DNA of 64,000 bases from Unio delphinus (GCA_029339505.1 JAQISU010000182.1:2093501-2157500), one strand, 5' to 3'. Shown: positions 25,701-40,700, counted from the first letter of the stretch. Numbers and translations are program-made. The notes: generated by a model not told the origin, from the letters alone.

Positions 25701-28700
25701 TTGGGGCCCCGAGTGGCCGAGTGGTCTAAAGCGCTGTCCGTTACGGACCACTGCCATCTCACCTCTGTCTGCGTGTGTTCGAGTCTAAGATTCGGCAAAT
25801 GTAGTTATGTGAGAAAGCTTGCCAGTAGCTTCTCGTGGGTCGGTGGTTCTTTCCGGGGTTTGTCCGGTTTCTTCCTCCACCATTAATACTGGCCGCCATG
25901 TATAGCCTATATTGTGCTGAAAAATGGCGTTAAACCATAAAAAACAAAAACAAACTGTAATCTTTCTGCTATCCATAGCAGAGAGAATATCATTAAATAC
26001 TTTCAGAAGAGTAGTTTCAATACTGTGGCAAGGGCGATATGCACACTGTACATTGCTAAAAATACTGTTTGAATTCAGATGAGATACAAGTTCGGTTAGA
26101 ATAACTTTTTCTAAGATTTTTTATATGAATGGGAGATTAGAAACTAGTAGGTAGCTCTTTAAATCATTATGGTTGAGTGTTGGTTTCTTTAGCAGAGGCT
26201 TTACAATGGCAGTTTGAAATATGATGGGAATTCCCCCGAGGAGAGATAGGTATTAATAACATCAGTTAGTGATGGAAATATTGGATCTAAGCACTCAAAC
26301 AGCAGTGATGTTGGAATTGGATCAAGTTCACATGACTGGTGCACTCTTCATCATGATTGTCAATACTAAATTCATAGAGACAGGTTCAAATGCTGCTAAC
26401 GTTTCTCACTGAAATTCTTTATCGCAACTGTATGGTGATGACGAGTCAATTCAGATTGTGTTGTCAAGTGTATCTCTAATGGTTTGTACCTTGTCGTGGA
26501 AGAAATTTGCAAAAAGGTTCAGAAGATCTGGAGAGAAGGTAGTTGGAAGTAGTGTACATTTACACCTTGACATTAGTTTGTTAGTAATCTTGAAGTGCTC
26601 TTTGCAGCTAGGACTCTTCATGATCTTGGTACTCTAATGGGATAATTTGGCTAAATGGACTTTGTTTATGACATTCTTCTAAGCGGTTTCATATATTTGT
26701 TTATGAATAGTGAGTCAGGTGGAAAGCCAAAGCCTCTCCGCTTTACAGTGGTCTCTTTTATCAGTGCGAAACTGGTCTCTAAATTTCTATACCACAGATA
26801 ATCTTTTGAATTGATACTCTGCACTTGGTGGCTGGGGCATGTTTTTCAAGCAATAAATTCAGAGTTATTGTGTTGTTCTGCTGTAGGAGGTAAGCAAGTT
26901 TTTAGTCTTGCTTGGATGTCATGCATTAGTTTGGTTCTATTTATCATATGGAGGTTTCTTTTAGTAGCGAATAAAGGTGGAGGGTTAGGGACTGATACAT
27001 CCAGATGGCATATAATGCAGAGGTGGTCTGATGCAAGTTTGTAGAATACAAGGATTGATTGCAGAATATTATCATCACGTCTATGAAGAATATGGTCTAA
27101 AATGTGATCATGTTAATGGGTGAGTTGGTTAACTGACTGTTTAAGGTTGAAAACATCAATTGAATCTAGGAGTTTTGATGTGTTTGGGTTTCCAGGAGAG
27201 TCAAAGTGAAAGTTGAAATCTCCAAGTGTAATCAGGCTGCCACCTATCGAATTGCCATACTCCAGAAGATTCGGAAACTGCTGCAAAAAGAGAGATTCAG
27301 TCAGCTTGTTTTTTGTACTAAGAGGAGGGCAGTAGAGGCAGAAAAAATGGACTGACCTTTGTTCCAGTGTGAGTGTTGTTTGGACTAGTTCAAAATGATG
27401 TGTGGCAGAAATTGAAGCTTGACTTTAGTTTATCTTCATATTTCAACTTTATTGTTTACAGCATTTGTCAAGGATGCATGATTTTATTTGTATGGACCAG
27501 CTGATGATTCTTTGTCAGTGTTAGCTCAATTAAAGTTTGGCATACAGTAAAATCAAGTAGTTTTCTTCTCTGTATTTATATGTTTATAAAATTTTCCGTG
27601 TGATTTAGAAGAAAAATGGTCCATTCGTCCATTCTTGGACCTTATTCCTAGTTATTGGCTCTTTTCTTTACAATTTACCTCTGAAGTTCAGGAATTGAAA
27701 ATGACCGATTGGAGCTGGCAAATTTTTTTGAAAGGTGCACATCTGGAGTAAGGCCAGACTGCATACTCTATAAGCCATATTACACCCATCAATCATAAAG
27801 GTAATTAAATGTTCTTTGAACAATACCTAAGATATGCAAGGCCTTTTTTTGAATAGCCAGTATAATCAGTGAGGAAACCCAGGGAAATTCTTTTTCTTTA
27901 AGCTTCTAACCCTATGCAGAATACAAAACTGTAGAGCACTGTATTACAAATATGAAAATGTATGCAATTATTTTTCTTATTTTCATATTATTGTGCATGA
28001 TGTTCTAAGCAAAATGGTACATTAATATTGCTGTTTATCTCAATTTGCTCTAATTTGGTTTTATCCATGAAAATAAGCTAATTATGTTTGTTTGCTCTTG
28101 CTTACAGAATATGCTTACAGAATATGCTTACATAATATGCCTTGAGACAGTAATGTGTTTGTAGTAACCTTAATTATGGGAAAGTTAGAAGTCTTAGAAT
28201 ATATGAATGAAGTACTTACATTTAAAACTGTTGCATTAAGTAAAGTAAATATTTCTTTTCATTTATTTGCAATGAAATTAAAAAATAAATGATGACAAAG
28301 TAAATTTGCATTCTTCCATTTCAACAATAAGCAAATATTTTAACCTTTGACCTTCTTGATCTACCTCTGTTTCATTTTTTTTGAACTGTAAAATTTATTG
28401 TTGACATCTCAGGAATTAATTCTGGCTAGTTGTATGTTCCAGTCTTTCAGCATAACATTGGTTGTTGTGTGGACAAAATGTAATGTGCATTTCACTTTTT
28501 ATCATGGGTGGTGGTGGACTTGTTTGGGACTCTGACACTAATAACTACTGTTCTGTGGGGTGGAAATACATGGGAATTATTCAAAAGGTCTGTTTTGATG
28601 CTTGCAACTTAAATGTTTCAGCCATACAATCAAAATTAAATCATTCAATAAGAATGCCTATGTGCTCTCTAAAGGGACGCTCACCAGTTATTTTGTACTT

Positions 28701-31700
28701 TTTGAGAGAGTAATACATGTAATGTGAAGTTGTTTGCATTTAGAAACATGGACAGTGGAGAGAATGTTCGCATACCTCAATGCTACGTTGTAATGTGACT
28801 GACAGGGATACATGTATTGTACTTTTATAAATTGTACATGATTTAAACACATTGCTAACTAAAATGAATGCTCCCTTGTGCTTAAAAATGAGTCTGAATT
28901 AGTTTAAAGTACAATAATCTTAGCTATTAAAATAAGGAAATTAATTTTGCCAGACGAGACAATACAAACTTATTAAAGTGTAATGAATGAATTACTAAAA
29001 TTATGAAAAAAGCTACCAGCCTGGTGTCAGAATAATGTGGCTGGTTGGGACATGATGCTACATGTCTGTTGCTTGATGCCCCAGTGCTAGACATCACTAT
29101 AAACTGTCACAATGCAGACATCATAGTGATATGACTAAAACTGTTTTAAAGCTACATTAAAAGTCCAGATCACACACACACACACATGCACACACACACT
29201 TTGAGTTTGAGTTATTAAGATGTTAAAATTTTCCAGTTTGGGTCTGTATTTAAATTGGAAGACTTTTCTTTTTCTGATATTTAAGAAAAACAACATTTAT
29301 AATCCAAATAGACACTGTCAAAAAAAAATCTCTCAAAAATCATTTTTGCAGAGCATGGAGTCCATAATTTTAATATACATATTCTTAAATGGATAAAACC
29401 GCATTTCATATATGAGACCAATCTGATGGCCTAGTGGTTAGAGCATCTGCCTCAGAATTGGGAGGTCATGGTTTCGAACCAAGGCCAAGTCATACCAAAG
29501 ACTTTAAAAAATGGTACTAACAGCTGCCTTGCTAGGTGCTCATCATTAAGAAGTTATTGTTAGGACTGGTTAGCCTGGTGTTATGATAAATATGACTGGG
29601 TGGTACATCATGCTATATGTCTGCAGCATGATGCCCCAGTGCTAGACATCACAGTAAACTGCCAAACTGCAGACATTGTAGCGATATCATATGACTGAAA
29701 AATTGTTAAAGCTTTGTTACAAATCCTAATCACACATGCACATTTAATATAGTCCTTTTGGCTTTGATGAAAATAATTCTTGATAAATTAGAACCAATGT
29801 CATGTTCATATATATTGGTACACTTCAGGAAACATTGTCCTACCTTGCAAGCATGACATAAGCTTTCTAGACTGAGATAATGCACATAAGCATATTTAGC
29901 TTATACAGTTAAGACTGGGATTCCTGCCAAAGAATCTGTTGTATCAAAGTGTGATGAAAATGCACAAAATACGGTCAGTCACATAATTCTAGAGACACAA
30001 AATGTTAGTGATATGATAATACTAGTATACTGTAAATATATAATTTAACTAATGGCAGCTTTTGACAGTTTTTATATAAGTACTTAATATTGGTTTTTAA
30101 TAATACTTCTTTCAAAGAAGACAAAAACTAAACCATTTTATCAAACAGTTTATTTACGTGTAAGTTTATAAAATTGCATGTAATTATTAATATTCCAAAT
30201 TAAAAAGTTGATAAAGTTCATTTAAGCAAATATTTTAAATTTCCTGAAGTTCATATCAGTTTTTTCCACCACAGAGAGTAAAAATGGAAAATTTGGACAT
30301 GAAAGCAGAGATGGATGCACTTCGGATAGAGGCCAGCTGTCCACGGAAGAAAGGGAATTCCTTATTTTCTGAGGTTCATCACACTTTATGTTTTTAATTG
30401 TTCTCAGATGTAACTTTGTCCTAGAATTTTTATGTATTTTAATACACATGCCAACCATTATGCTTTTAGTGTAATCACTATGGTCTTTTACACCTAATTA
30501 CATATTACACTCTCCTGTATAAGGATTACACTTTTTCTAGTAAATTAAGAAATGAGAAAAGTGAATAAAATTTAATTTTTGAATTGTTATGATCCTCTCT
30601 TTAAACTCATTCATCGTATAAATTTTAGAATATTTTAAAAAAGGAAACTGATTCATAAGAATGATGCATAAGAATATGGTAAGAGTACATAGGTCCACCC
30701 TAGACGTACAGATGCTTGCCTTATTTTCTATTTATAGCATATGTATCTGACACATTTCCAAGAAAAGAAGGGTTTCACTGATATCAAGCCTTGACAAATT
30801 CATAATATTGATAATATAATAAGATAGTAGACTAGTCTATACTTTTAAAGAAAATTTTGTTTCAAATGTTAATAGAATTTGTTTGGACAACTGCTTATTT
30901 TACAGGTAGAGGATCGTCGGGTTACTGCAGAGAAGAAACTTATTTCACTTAAGACACAGATGGACGAGATAAAAAAGAAATATGACTTCGAGAAGCAGCA
31001 AAATCACAAGTATAAGGTACAGACATCTATTTTTAATCATATTAGAAATCCGTGATCACAACCATTTTAAAAATTTGGAATTGTACATACAATGTTAGCT
31101 TATTGCTTTATTACAACATAATGAATTCTGTAGATTTATTGAATGTTAATATTACAGTTAAATCGAATAATTAGACAATTTACAGCAAAAGGTTTTTATT
31201 GCATAATTTTATAATTGATTTGGTCCGTATATCAATCTCTTAACATAATGTTATAATTAATTTGGTCCGCATAACAATTTCTTACACATCATGTTATAAT
31301 TAATTTGGTCTGCATAACAATTTCTTACACATCATGTTATAATTAATTTGGTCCACATAACGATTTCTTACACATCATGTTATAATTGATTTGGTCTGTA
31401 TATCAATCTCTTACACATAATGTTATAATTAATTTGGTCCACATAACAATTTCTTACACATTATGTTATAATTGATCTGGTCCGTATAACAATATCTTAC
31501 ACATGATTTTATAATTAATTAGGTCCATATAACAATTTCTTACACATCATTTTATAATTGATTTGGTCCATATAACAATGTCGTACATCATTTTGTAATT
31601 TATCTAGTCATTATAATCACGTTTTGTTAAGTTTGTGTTTTCTGAAACATTTGGAGAATGACTTTGGAATCATCAGTCTTAGTTCCTTGGTCAGATTCCT

Positions 31701-34700
31701 CTGACAGATGTCTGAACTTGTGTTCTTACTGACATAATCACGTGCCAGTGTACACCTTGCATTCCTAATGTCCTACCAGGGTACAGCTTCTATTCCTACT
31801 GTCCTGACATAATCATGCCAGTGTAAAACATGTATTCCTACTGTCCTGACATAATCCTGACAGTGTACAACTTGTATTCCTAGTGTCCTGACATAATTAT
31901 GACAGTGTACAACTTGTATTCCTACTGTCCTGACATAATCATGACAGTGTACAACTTGTATTCCTACTGTCCTGACATAACCATGACAGTGTACAACTTG
32001 TATTCCTACTGTCCTGACATAATCATGACAGTGTACAACTTGTATTCCTACTGTCCTGACATAATCATGACAGTGTACAAATTCTGCAGTCATCTGATTT
32101 CAGATTTAGCAGTAATATGTATTAGATGTACTGACTGAGCTCTTTTTGGGTTAATATGCATGATAAACAACAATATTGTGTGACATCATGGAAATGTTTT
32201 ACATAACAGCTGATATGCTTTCTTTACTGTTGCATTGGGTGTGTTTATGTGAAATATTTAATATTTATTATATATTTCAAGTCATGTATTTGTGTAAGAA
32301 AGTTTTTCTTTTCTTTCTCAGTTTGTTTTGTTCTGAAATTTGTATTCTCTTCTTCAGTAAATGTGGATTCATTGCTTTAAGTCCTCTATGAAGCAAAATC
32401 ATTAAAGAAGTCAGGAGTTCAGAACCAGAAATTAAGATTTTTCAAGTGGATATAAGTGCCAAAGATACACTTTAACATAAGAGCTTGCTTTGGTCAAGGA
32501 CATATTACACTCATTGTAAGACATTTCTGTTTGGTTGGGCAATTTATGAATGATTTTTTAAAATTTATTAATAAATAATCATTATTACATATTTTTAGGT
32601 TGAATTGTTTTGTGGAGTTGTCAAGAAACTTTTTAAGTTTTAGGTTAGGTGAAATGATTTTTTTTCTTCTTTTTTTTGAAACCTTTTCAGCTTAGCACAC
32701 ATGCAAAGAGCAGTAATTGAGCGACTTATTAGAATTCATTCTTGTGGCACTAACTTAAAACACATTTTGATTTTTTTTTGCTGCTTACAGATGCAGATGT
32801 TGGCACTATTCCATCGAAGCAGTGGACAGGTTAATAGTGAGCATGTTGCCCGTTTAGAAGCTCAGATATCTCAGTACAGAGAAGAAATTCAAAGCTTAAT
32901 GGAGGAAAACCAAAAATATCAGAAGAAAGAGGTATAGTTAGTGATTAGGTTCACTGCGATCAGAATAATTTACAGTTATATTGCAGTTTTAAAACTTTTT
33001 TAAGTTCCCATTACGTAGTTATATATATGGAAAATTTACATATAGACTTTATATTGTTATTACAAACGGAGTGGTGTATCATTTTGTGGTTAAATTAGAA
33101 AGATCTTCCTACCTCCCACAACCACCACCATCACCAATCTTGGACTTATTTATTTTATTTGTTAAGCATGAACTAATGTGTCTATTTAACCTTTTTAAAT
33201 TACTGTGGAATGGTATAAATAATAGATTATGTAAATATCCAGTGTTGTGTGACATTGAATCAAGCAAGCTGCAACAGCAGTTTGACCTCATGAAAAAATA
33301 TGCTATATGAATTGGATCGATGATGTCCTTTCAGAGATTCTTTGGCAGCTAACAGTGTACAGCATTTATTTGAAATCTGTATATTTATTATAGATAACAT
33401 TTTGCAAGAGTCTCAAAGATATAATTATGTCTTAGAAAGCATGTGGGAATGCTAGCTGTCTGTGTTAAGGGAGACAACTCTCATCAATATGGGAAATTTT
33501 CCTCATCTGACTGTTGGTACAACTAGTTGATTTGTCAGCTTTATTATTCATATAGTGTTAATTCTGCCGTGATTTTTTTGTTTCAGGAGAACCACACCAA
33601 GCTTCTTACGGACTTTGCTGATGACAAATCAGGAGGGATGGATACAGATTATGTCCACTATCTTTGTAGTCTTCTGGAAAGTAAAGAGTAAGACCAGTTT
33701 ACTTTTAATTAGAACATTCTGTGAGACTTTATTAGGTCCTTATACCAGATAGAAATATTTCTAAGTCATGAATTATTCACATTGTTAGAATTTAGCTCCT
33801 CAAAATAGGTTGCACAAGCAGTCCAGACCCCCCCCCCCCCCCCGACATGATATGATGCATTTCTAATTAACATGGTTTTATGTCATGGCTCGGACAAATG
33901 ACTTTCATGAGCATCTAGACTTAACATAAATAGTTTGGATTCAACAGTGGCATTATGAATAACATTTTTAGGATTGCTACTTGCAAATAATTTTACCTAT
34001 ATAAACTGTAGCAGTATAACAGTAGTATCAAATTTATGTTTTAAGTGACGATGATGTTTGTCCATCGATGTCGATGAGGACCATTCAGTGTCATCGATTC
34101 ATTGAGGGTGGGTCCTGAGATGGCTGATCAGCCCGATCTGGGCCCAGAATAGTCTGTTGCAGTGGGGACATGGATGTGCCAGTTGTTGACTGTGAATTGC
34201 AGAACTGTTGTTCCTGGATTTGCGAAGATCATGTTTCTCAGCTGCGTCCACCAGTCTTTTGTGCTCAAAGGCTGCCACACCGGCATTAACTTGACTGCGC
34301 CAAGCAGATCGATCAGCAGCGACACTCTTCCAACTGTTAGGATCAATGCCTAGGTTCTTTAGCAATGCCTTGAGGGTGTCCTTGTACCTCATTTTTTGAC
34401 CGCCATGAGATCTCTTGCCCTGCTGCAGTTCTCCATAGAAGATTTTCTTGGGTAGGTATTCTGTCGGCATGCAGACGACATGGCCAGCCCATCGGAGTTG
34501 TGCCTTGCACAGCATGGTGTGGATGCTTGTCACGCCAGTCTGCGTGAGCACCTCTGTGTCCGGCACCCTGTTCTGCCATCTAATTTTCAATAGTTTTCTC
34601 AGGGAACTCATGTGGAAGTGGTTCAGTTTTTTAACATGGCGGCTATACACAGTCCAGGTCTAGCAAGCATAGAGGAGGGTGGGTAGAACAACCGCAGCGT

Positions 34701-37700
34701 AGACTTTTAGTTTGGTGGCAAGCCTGATGCCTCTCCTGTCCCAGACATTAGAGCGGAGTCTGCCAAAAGCTACACTGGCTTTGGCAATCCTTGTGTTGAC
34801 CTCATCATCAATGTGAGCTGCTTGTGAGAGAGTGCTGCCGAGGTATGTGAACCTGTCTACATTTCTGAGCTTTTGGCCATTGACAGTGATAGATGGTTCC
34901 AGGTAATCTTCTCCAGGAGCTGGCTGATGCAGAACCTCGGTCTTGATGGTAGAGATGGTGAGTCTGAAGTTAGTACACGCTGTGGAAAACAGGTCCATGT
35001 TCTGTTGCATGCCTGCCTCCATGTTGGAATTGAGGGCGCAGTCATCTGCAAACAGGAGGTCGCGAATGTTTGCAATTTGGACTTTGGATTTGGTTTGAAG
35101 CCACCTCAGGTTGAATAACTTCCCATCCATACGGTAACAGAGACCTACTCCCACATCACTGTCCTTGAAAGCATCCATCAACATTGCTGAGAACTTGAGG
35201 CTGAAGGGAGTGGGGGCTAAAACGCATCCTTGTTTTACACCATTCATGACTGCAAAGGGTTTGGAGTAGTTGCCCTGGTCCTGAACTCTGGCAAGCATGC
35301 CATCATGAAAATGCCTAACCATATCAATGAAGACCTCTGGACATCCAAATTTGGCCATAATTTTCCAAAGACCTTCCCTGCTGACAGTGTCGAATGCCTT
35401 AGTCAGGTCTGCGAAGGTGATGTATAGTTTGATATTTTGCTCAAGACACTTTTCTTGCAACTGCCTGGCAGCAAAGATCATGTCGATGGTGCCTCTCTCT
35501 TTCTAAAGCCACACTGACGTTCTGGTAGTAGACCATGATCAAGGTGCTTTGTGAGTCTGTTAAGCAGTAGCCTGGCGAGGATCTTACCTGCGATGCAGAG
35601 TAGAGCAATTCCTCTATGGTTGTCGCAGGATTGGCGATTGCCTTTGCGTTTGTAAATATGGACGATGTATGCATGTTTGAATTCCTGTGGTATGCATTTC
35701 TGCTTCCACATCCCACAGAACATCTCTGTTAGTCTTTCCACTAGCTTAGGCCCACCAGACTTGTAGATCTCAGCTGGGATGGAGTCTGCTCCTGGAGCTT
35801 TTCCACTAAACAGGAACTCAATGGCTTTATGAGTTTCCAGCACTGTTGGAGGGTCAGTCAGTCTCTCGTTGATCTTCACCTGCCTGTGGTAGACGGTTGA
35901 CAGCTTCATCATTGATGGAGGAGGGTCTGTTGAGGACACCGTCAAACTGTTCCGCCCAGCATTCCAGTATCTTCTACTCGGTTATCAGAGTGCTGCCATC
36001 TGTGCTCAATAGAGGGGCTGTGCCTGCTGTTACTGGACCATAAACATCACAAAGAGCGCTATAGAAATTCTTCATGTCGTGTCTGTCGGCAAAGGATTGG
36101 ATATCATCAGCCTTTCGGCTCAGCCATGTGTCCTGCATCTCGCGCAGTTTTTTCTGCACAGATTGGCAGACCCTGCTGAATGCATCTTTCTTTGCAGCAG
36201 ACTTGGGGACAATGTTGTACGCACGATGGAGACGATGCTTCACCTCTAGCAGGGACTGTATTTCTTCACAGTTCTCGTCAAACCAGTCTTGGTGCTTTCG
36301 CGCAGTTATGCCAAGGGTTTCAGATGCGGTAGAGTACACCAGATGTTTGAAGGTTGCCCAGCATTTCTCTACGTCGTTGGTGTCAGAGTATGTGGTTTCT
36401 AGCTGGCTTTTTATAGCTGCAGGCAGAGCTTGCTCAGTGTTGCATAATTTCAACCTGGAGATATTGAGCCGCTTTGGGACTTTGATTCGCTGTGGACGTC
36501 TGGGAGGTTTAATTCTGAGATTCATCTTGGAAATCAGCAGCCTGTGGTCTGTCCAGCAGTCAGCACCACACATGGCTTTAGTCACCCGAACATCCTTCCT
36601 GTCAGTCCCACATACTAAGATGTAGTCGATCATATGCCAATGCTTAGATCGTGGGTGCATCCAAGTTGTTTTATTACGGTTCTGCAGACAGAATACAGTG
36701 TTTGTGATCAGAAGATCGTAAGTTGGACACAACCTCAAGAGCAGAAGTCCATTGCTGTTGCAGTTGCCAATGCCATGTCTACCAATAACTCCCTTCCACG
36801 AGATATGGTCCGCGCCAACTTTGGCGTTAAAATCACCAAGAATGATTAGTTTATCTGACTTTGGTACCGAAGCAATTTGGGCTTACAGATCGTCGTAGAA
36901 CATGTCTTTGGCCTCCTCTGAGCTTGTCATGGTTGGTGCATAAGCACTAATGAGTGTGGCTTGCTTTTTTCCATGTAATGGTAGCCTCATTATTATTAAT
37001 CTGTCATTAATCCCCTTTGGTAAGGTAGAGATCTTATTCACCAAACTTGACTTGACTGCGAAACCAACTCCAACCTCACGACGTTCATCAGTGCCACGTC
37101 CACTCCAGAAAAAGGTGTATCCAGCTCCAACTTCAGTCAGCTGGCCCTCGTCGGCCAAGTGAGTTTCACTCAGTGCTGCTATCTCAATCTTGTAGCGGGC
37201 AAGTTCTCTTGCAATCAGGGCAGTTCTTCTCTTCGGTCTTTCAGCCTCTGCATGATCCAGTAGAGTGCGTATGTTCCATGCACCAAGAGTGAGTGGAACC
37301 TTTTGTGTTTTCTTTGTGTTTCGACCGCATGAATGGGATTCCCTCCAGCCGCGGTAAGCTGGTCGGGGTGGTTGAAGCAGGCTTTTTTTGGGGCACCTTT
37401 TCTAGCCCCTTCCTCAGGCTAGGGAGGTAAGCAGTGCTATCCTAAAAAGGTCTGCTTAGTCGCTCAGACGGCTGCCGAGATCCATTTCTGCTTCAGGTCA
37501 ATGGAAGACGACCCTATGGCCTGAGCCGCCTGCGTGCAGGTCCGCCACTACGGCTGCCAGTGCATCCACACTTGCTGCATCGCAGCTCGCCTATCGCCGC
37601 AGGACTTGGAACAGATGATGATGATGAAGACATGAATGACTTGCGCGTGAATTGGAATAAAGTGAGGGAGAGTTGCGCTACGTCAGCCTCACTCTCTCGT

Positions 37701-40700
37701 CCAGGCTCCATTTTCTCCAGTGGCATGATGTAGTCAAGACGGCCGGAATGAAGACTGGATGCAGTAGATGACCAAGGCGTCCTACGTGTCTTGCCGTGCT
37801 CTTAGCGCTCCACAACGCTTTGCTGGATCCGTCTTTCTGCCCGTTGACCAGCTGGTGGTTCCTCCGCGCAGTCCGCCGGGTCCAGTCTTCACATGCGAGG
37901 GGTGACAATCCCTGACTCACCGAAGGTTTGAGACCTGCCGGTTACCCTCAACCTGGTTTAGCCGGCCAGTCGAAGCCGTTGCCTGTGGTGTGGCCGCTGT
38001 GCATGCTACAGCTTCTTGGAGCCACAGGTGAGAGCTGGGTGCCAAGTGAGGACCAAAGGTGGACTAGCTACCCCCAAGAGGATACGACTGCTACTCCCAC
38101 CAGAGGCGCTACCCCACCATGAGCACCCCATACACTACTGTTTTAAGTATCACAGTCTAGAAATGTAAAGTATGAAGTTTCCTTCCAAAATCCTCTGAAT
38201 TTAAATTGACATCAGTAAAATGATTATGTAGAATAAGAATAAGGCTGGCATTGAAAAGAAATTAATGACCATTGCTGACCAAAGACTTATAAAAACAGTA
38301 CTAGCAGATATCTCACTTGGTGCTTAGCATTAAGAGGTCAGTGTTAGGACTGACTAACCTGGTGTCAGGATAATGTCACTGGGTATAACATGATCCTACA
38401 TGTCTGTAGCATGATGCGCCAGTGCTAGACTTCACTGTAAACTGTCACACTGCAGACATTGTAGTGATGTGACTTAAAATGTTTTTAAAGCTTCTTTAAA
38501 AATCCAAATCACACATGCACATACACGCTCACAGAAGGAAGTATCTTCCAGCCATCTTTCTACTTCTCGCTCAATTTGTCCAAGACAAAGAATTCTATCT
38601 ATGTTGATTTTACCTTTTTTTTATGCACATATTTTCACCATTTAATTGGCCTAGAGTATGTCAGTTTTATCTTAGTTATTGTCCTACAATAGGAATTTTA
38701 CTAGGTAATTGTTTCAGATATCAGACTGATTAATGTTGATGTCATTCCTTTATTTGTGTTAGTCATTAGCATCTTCTCTTAATTTGAAAAGACACTTCAC
38801 TGACTTCATCTGTTCCGGCGATGTGGAACGAATTGCCCATTGAAATTAGACACAAAGACACAGAAGTCCCTTTTAAGAGTGCTCTTAAAACTCACCTTTT
38901 TCGACTGCAGGGACAAACATAGAGACCTAATAATGTTTTGTATCTTATATGTTTTCAACATGTTTTTATGTTTTCCAATTTCATTGTATTTGTCATTCTT
39001 TTTTTTCTGTAGTGCAGTCATATCATTATATATAGTGTAAAGCGCTTAGAGCTTCTAAAGATTAGGCGCTATACAAAGTCCTCAGTATTATTATATGCCA
39101 TTGTTTTGTTTACAAGGGTCACTACCATGGACAGGACAAAATGTAAGGGTGCAAACATTTTAAACTGGCTGTAGTTTGTTTCCTGTCTGACATGTATGGA
39201 GTGCAATTCATCGAACAATTTGCTTATGATGGTATAGCCAGACAGAGTACTCAGGAGAGTGGAAATCATAAAAGGATGCAGAAATCTTTAGTTTTGCAGT
39301 GAGCATCTTTAACCTTGCAGTATATCTGAAAATGGAATGTTTTCAGATCAAGATCAGATCAGCACGTGTCACATTCAGCTCGGACTCTGTCCTGGCCTCC
39401 ACAATTGGAACACATTTTCTTGGCTATACATACAGGACCTGTTCCAGCTTGTACTTCATCATGTCTGGATCATTGACAGTATCAGAGGTCCAATAATTAG
39501 CATCCCATTGTTTCCTGTCCCAGCATCTTCGAAACTGGGAATAGCATGGAAATGCAATGGGTTGTTCCTTCATAACTGCTCTTGCCATCAGGAGTAATTA
39601 GCTATGGTTAGTACTGGGCTTAATACCACCTCAACTCATGTCTAAAAGAAGGTGTGGTGATCAATATCCTGCATTACCCAGCTCAAGCATCAATGTTTGA
39701 GTGAGCAGCCTTTATCCAGTACCGGCCTTCCTGTGTGGTTATGAATCCATGCTTGACTTGCAGCTTTGTCACATGCATTGTTTACAGTGTTGCAGTCAGG
39801 TACATTGATCAGTGTTCCAAGTATTTCCATTCATGGTATAACCATCACAGACCTTCTTACATCCAGCAATTACAGTTCCAGTAATGGCTCTGAATGGAAT
39901 GTTAATTTTACCAACCATTCAGGACTGGAATTGGGTAAGGTCCAATTGGCTATCCTGGCATTAAGACACAAGTGGGCACCTGATCATTACTATTCCAGGG
40001 CTGGTTCAAGCTTTGTAAAGGTTTGGTATGTGAATTGGGAATGATGATTCATTTTCCAGGTATACCCATTCCTAGTTTTAAGACATAACATCTGACAGCT
40101 TGCCATGACTGTTCCAGTACAAGCAATGGCATGGACATCGAGATTATTATCATATCCAGTTCTGGAAGTGGGTGAAATATTTCATGCTTCTCAGTACTGG
40201 AAATGTGATGTATAGTGGACTGGGAATGGACAATGATTTTGGCTCTGTCTTGATCATGTACAAGTCCTGTACCTTGTGTTAATGCCTGGTCATATTTAGC
40301 CTGTTTATCAAGCCCATAAGATATATGCTCTCAATGCCATATTTTTTTATGATCTGATGATGTTCAGAAAAGACTAGCCGTTACTAAAAGCAAATACCAT
40401 AGTCTGGTCAAGTTGCTGAAATGCTTTGTTTCTTTGATAGGTCACTTCAAGATACAAATGTCAACAATTCTTTACTTTTACACTGCCAGCTGCCAGAGTT
40501 TTATCACAATGTGCTACTGGGCACAGTTGCTATGTTTCTCTCAGTAGTCACAGCAGTTGTCAGATACATGAGCCTGGTACTGTGAAAATTCCTTAAGGGA
40601 GAAAGTGATGCAAGACACAGTCTTTGTAGCCAAGTGGTCTAAAGTGTTTGCTTTTACCGATCACTGCCATTTCAACTGTCTGTGCGGGTTCAACTTTTGG

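Noticed and set aside
25703..25790. tRNA gene (Leu/Ser-like) at the head of SINE A and similar heads of SINE B
   Set aside because: A and B boxes are present, but the stems do not form a proper tRNA and the sequence continues into the SINE body with target duplications.
31773..32093. 106-codon minus-strand frame with a repeated [12 protein letters not shown] unit
   Set aside because: Produced by the 42-bp minisatellite, whose unit is a whole number of codons; it looks similarly open on the other strand.
36074..36625. 183-codon plus-strand frame
   Set aside because: Antisense shadow of the LINE endonuclease and linker coding on the minus strand.
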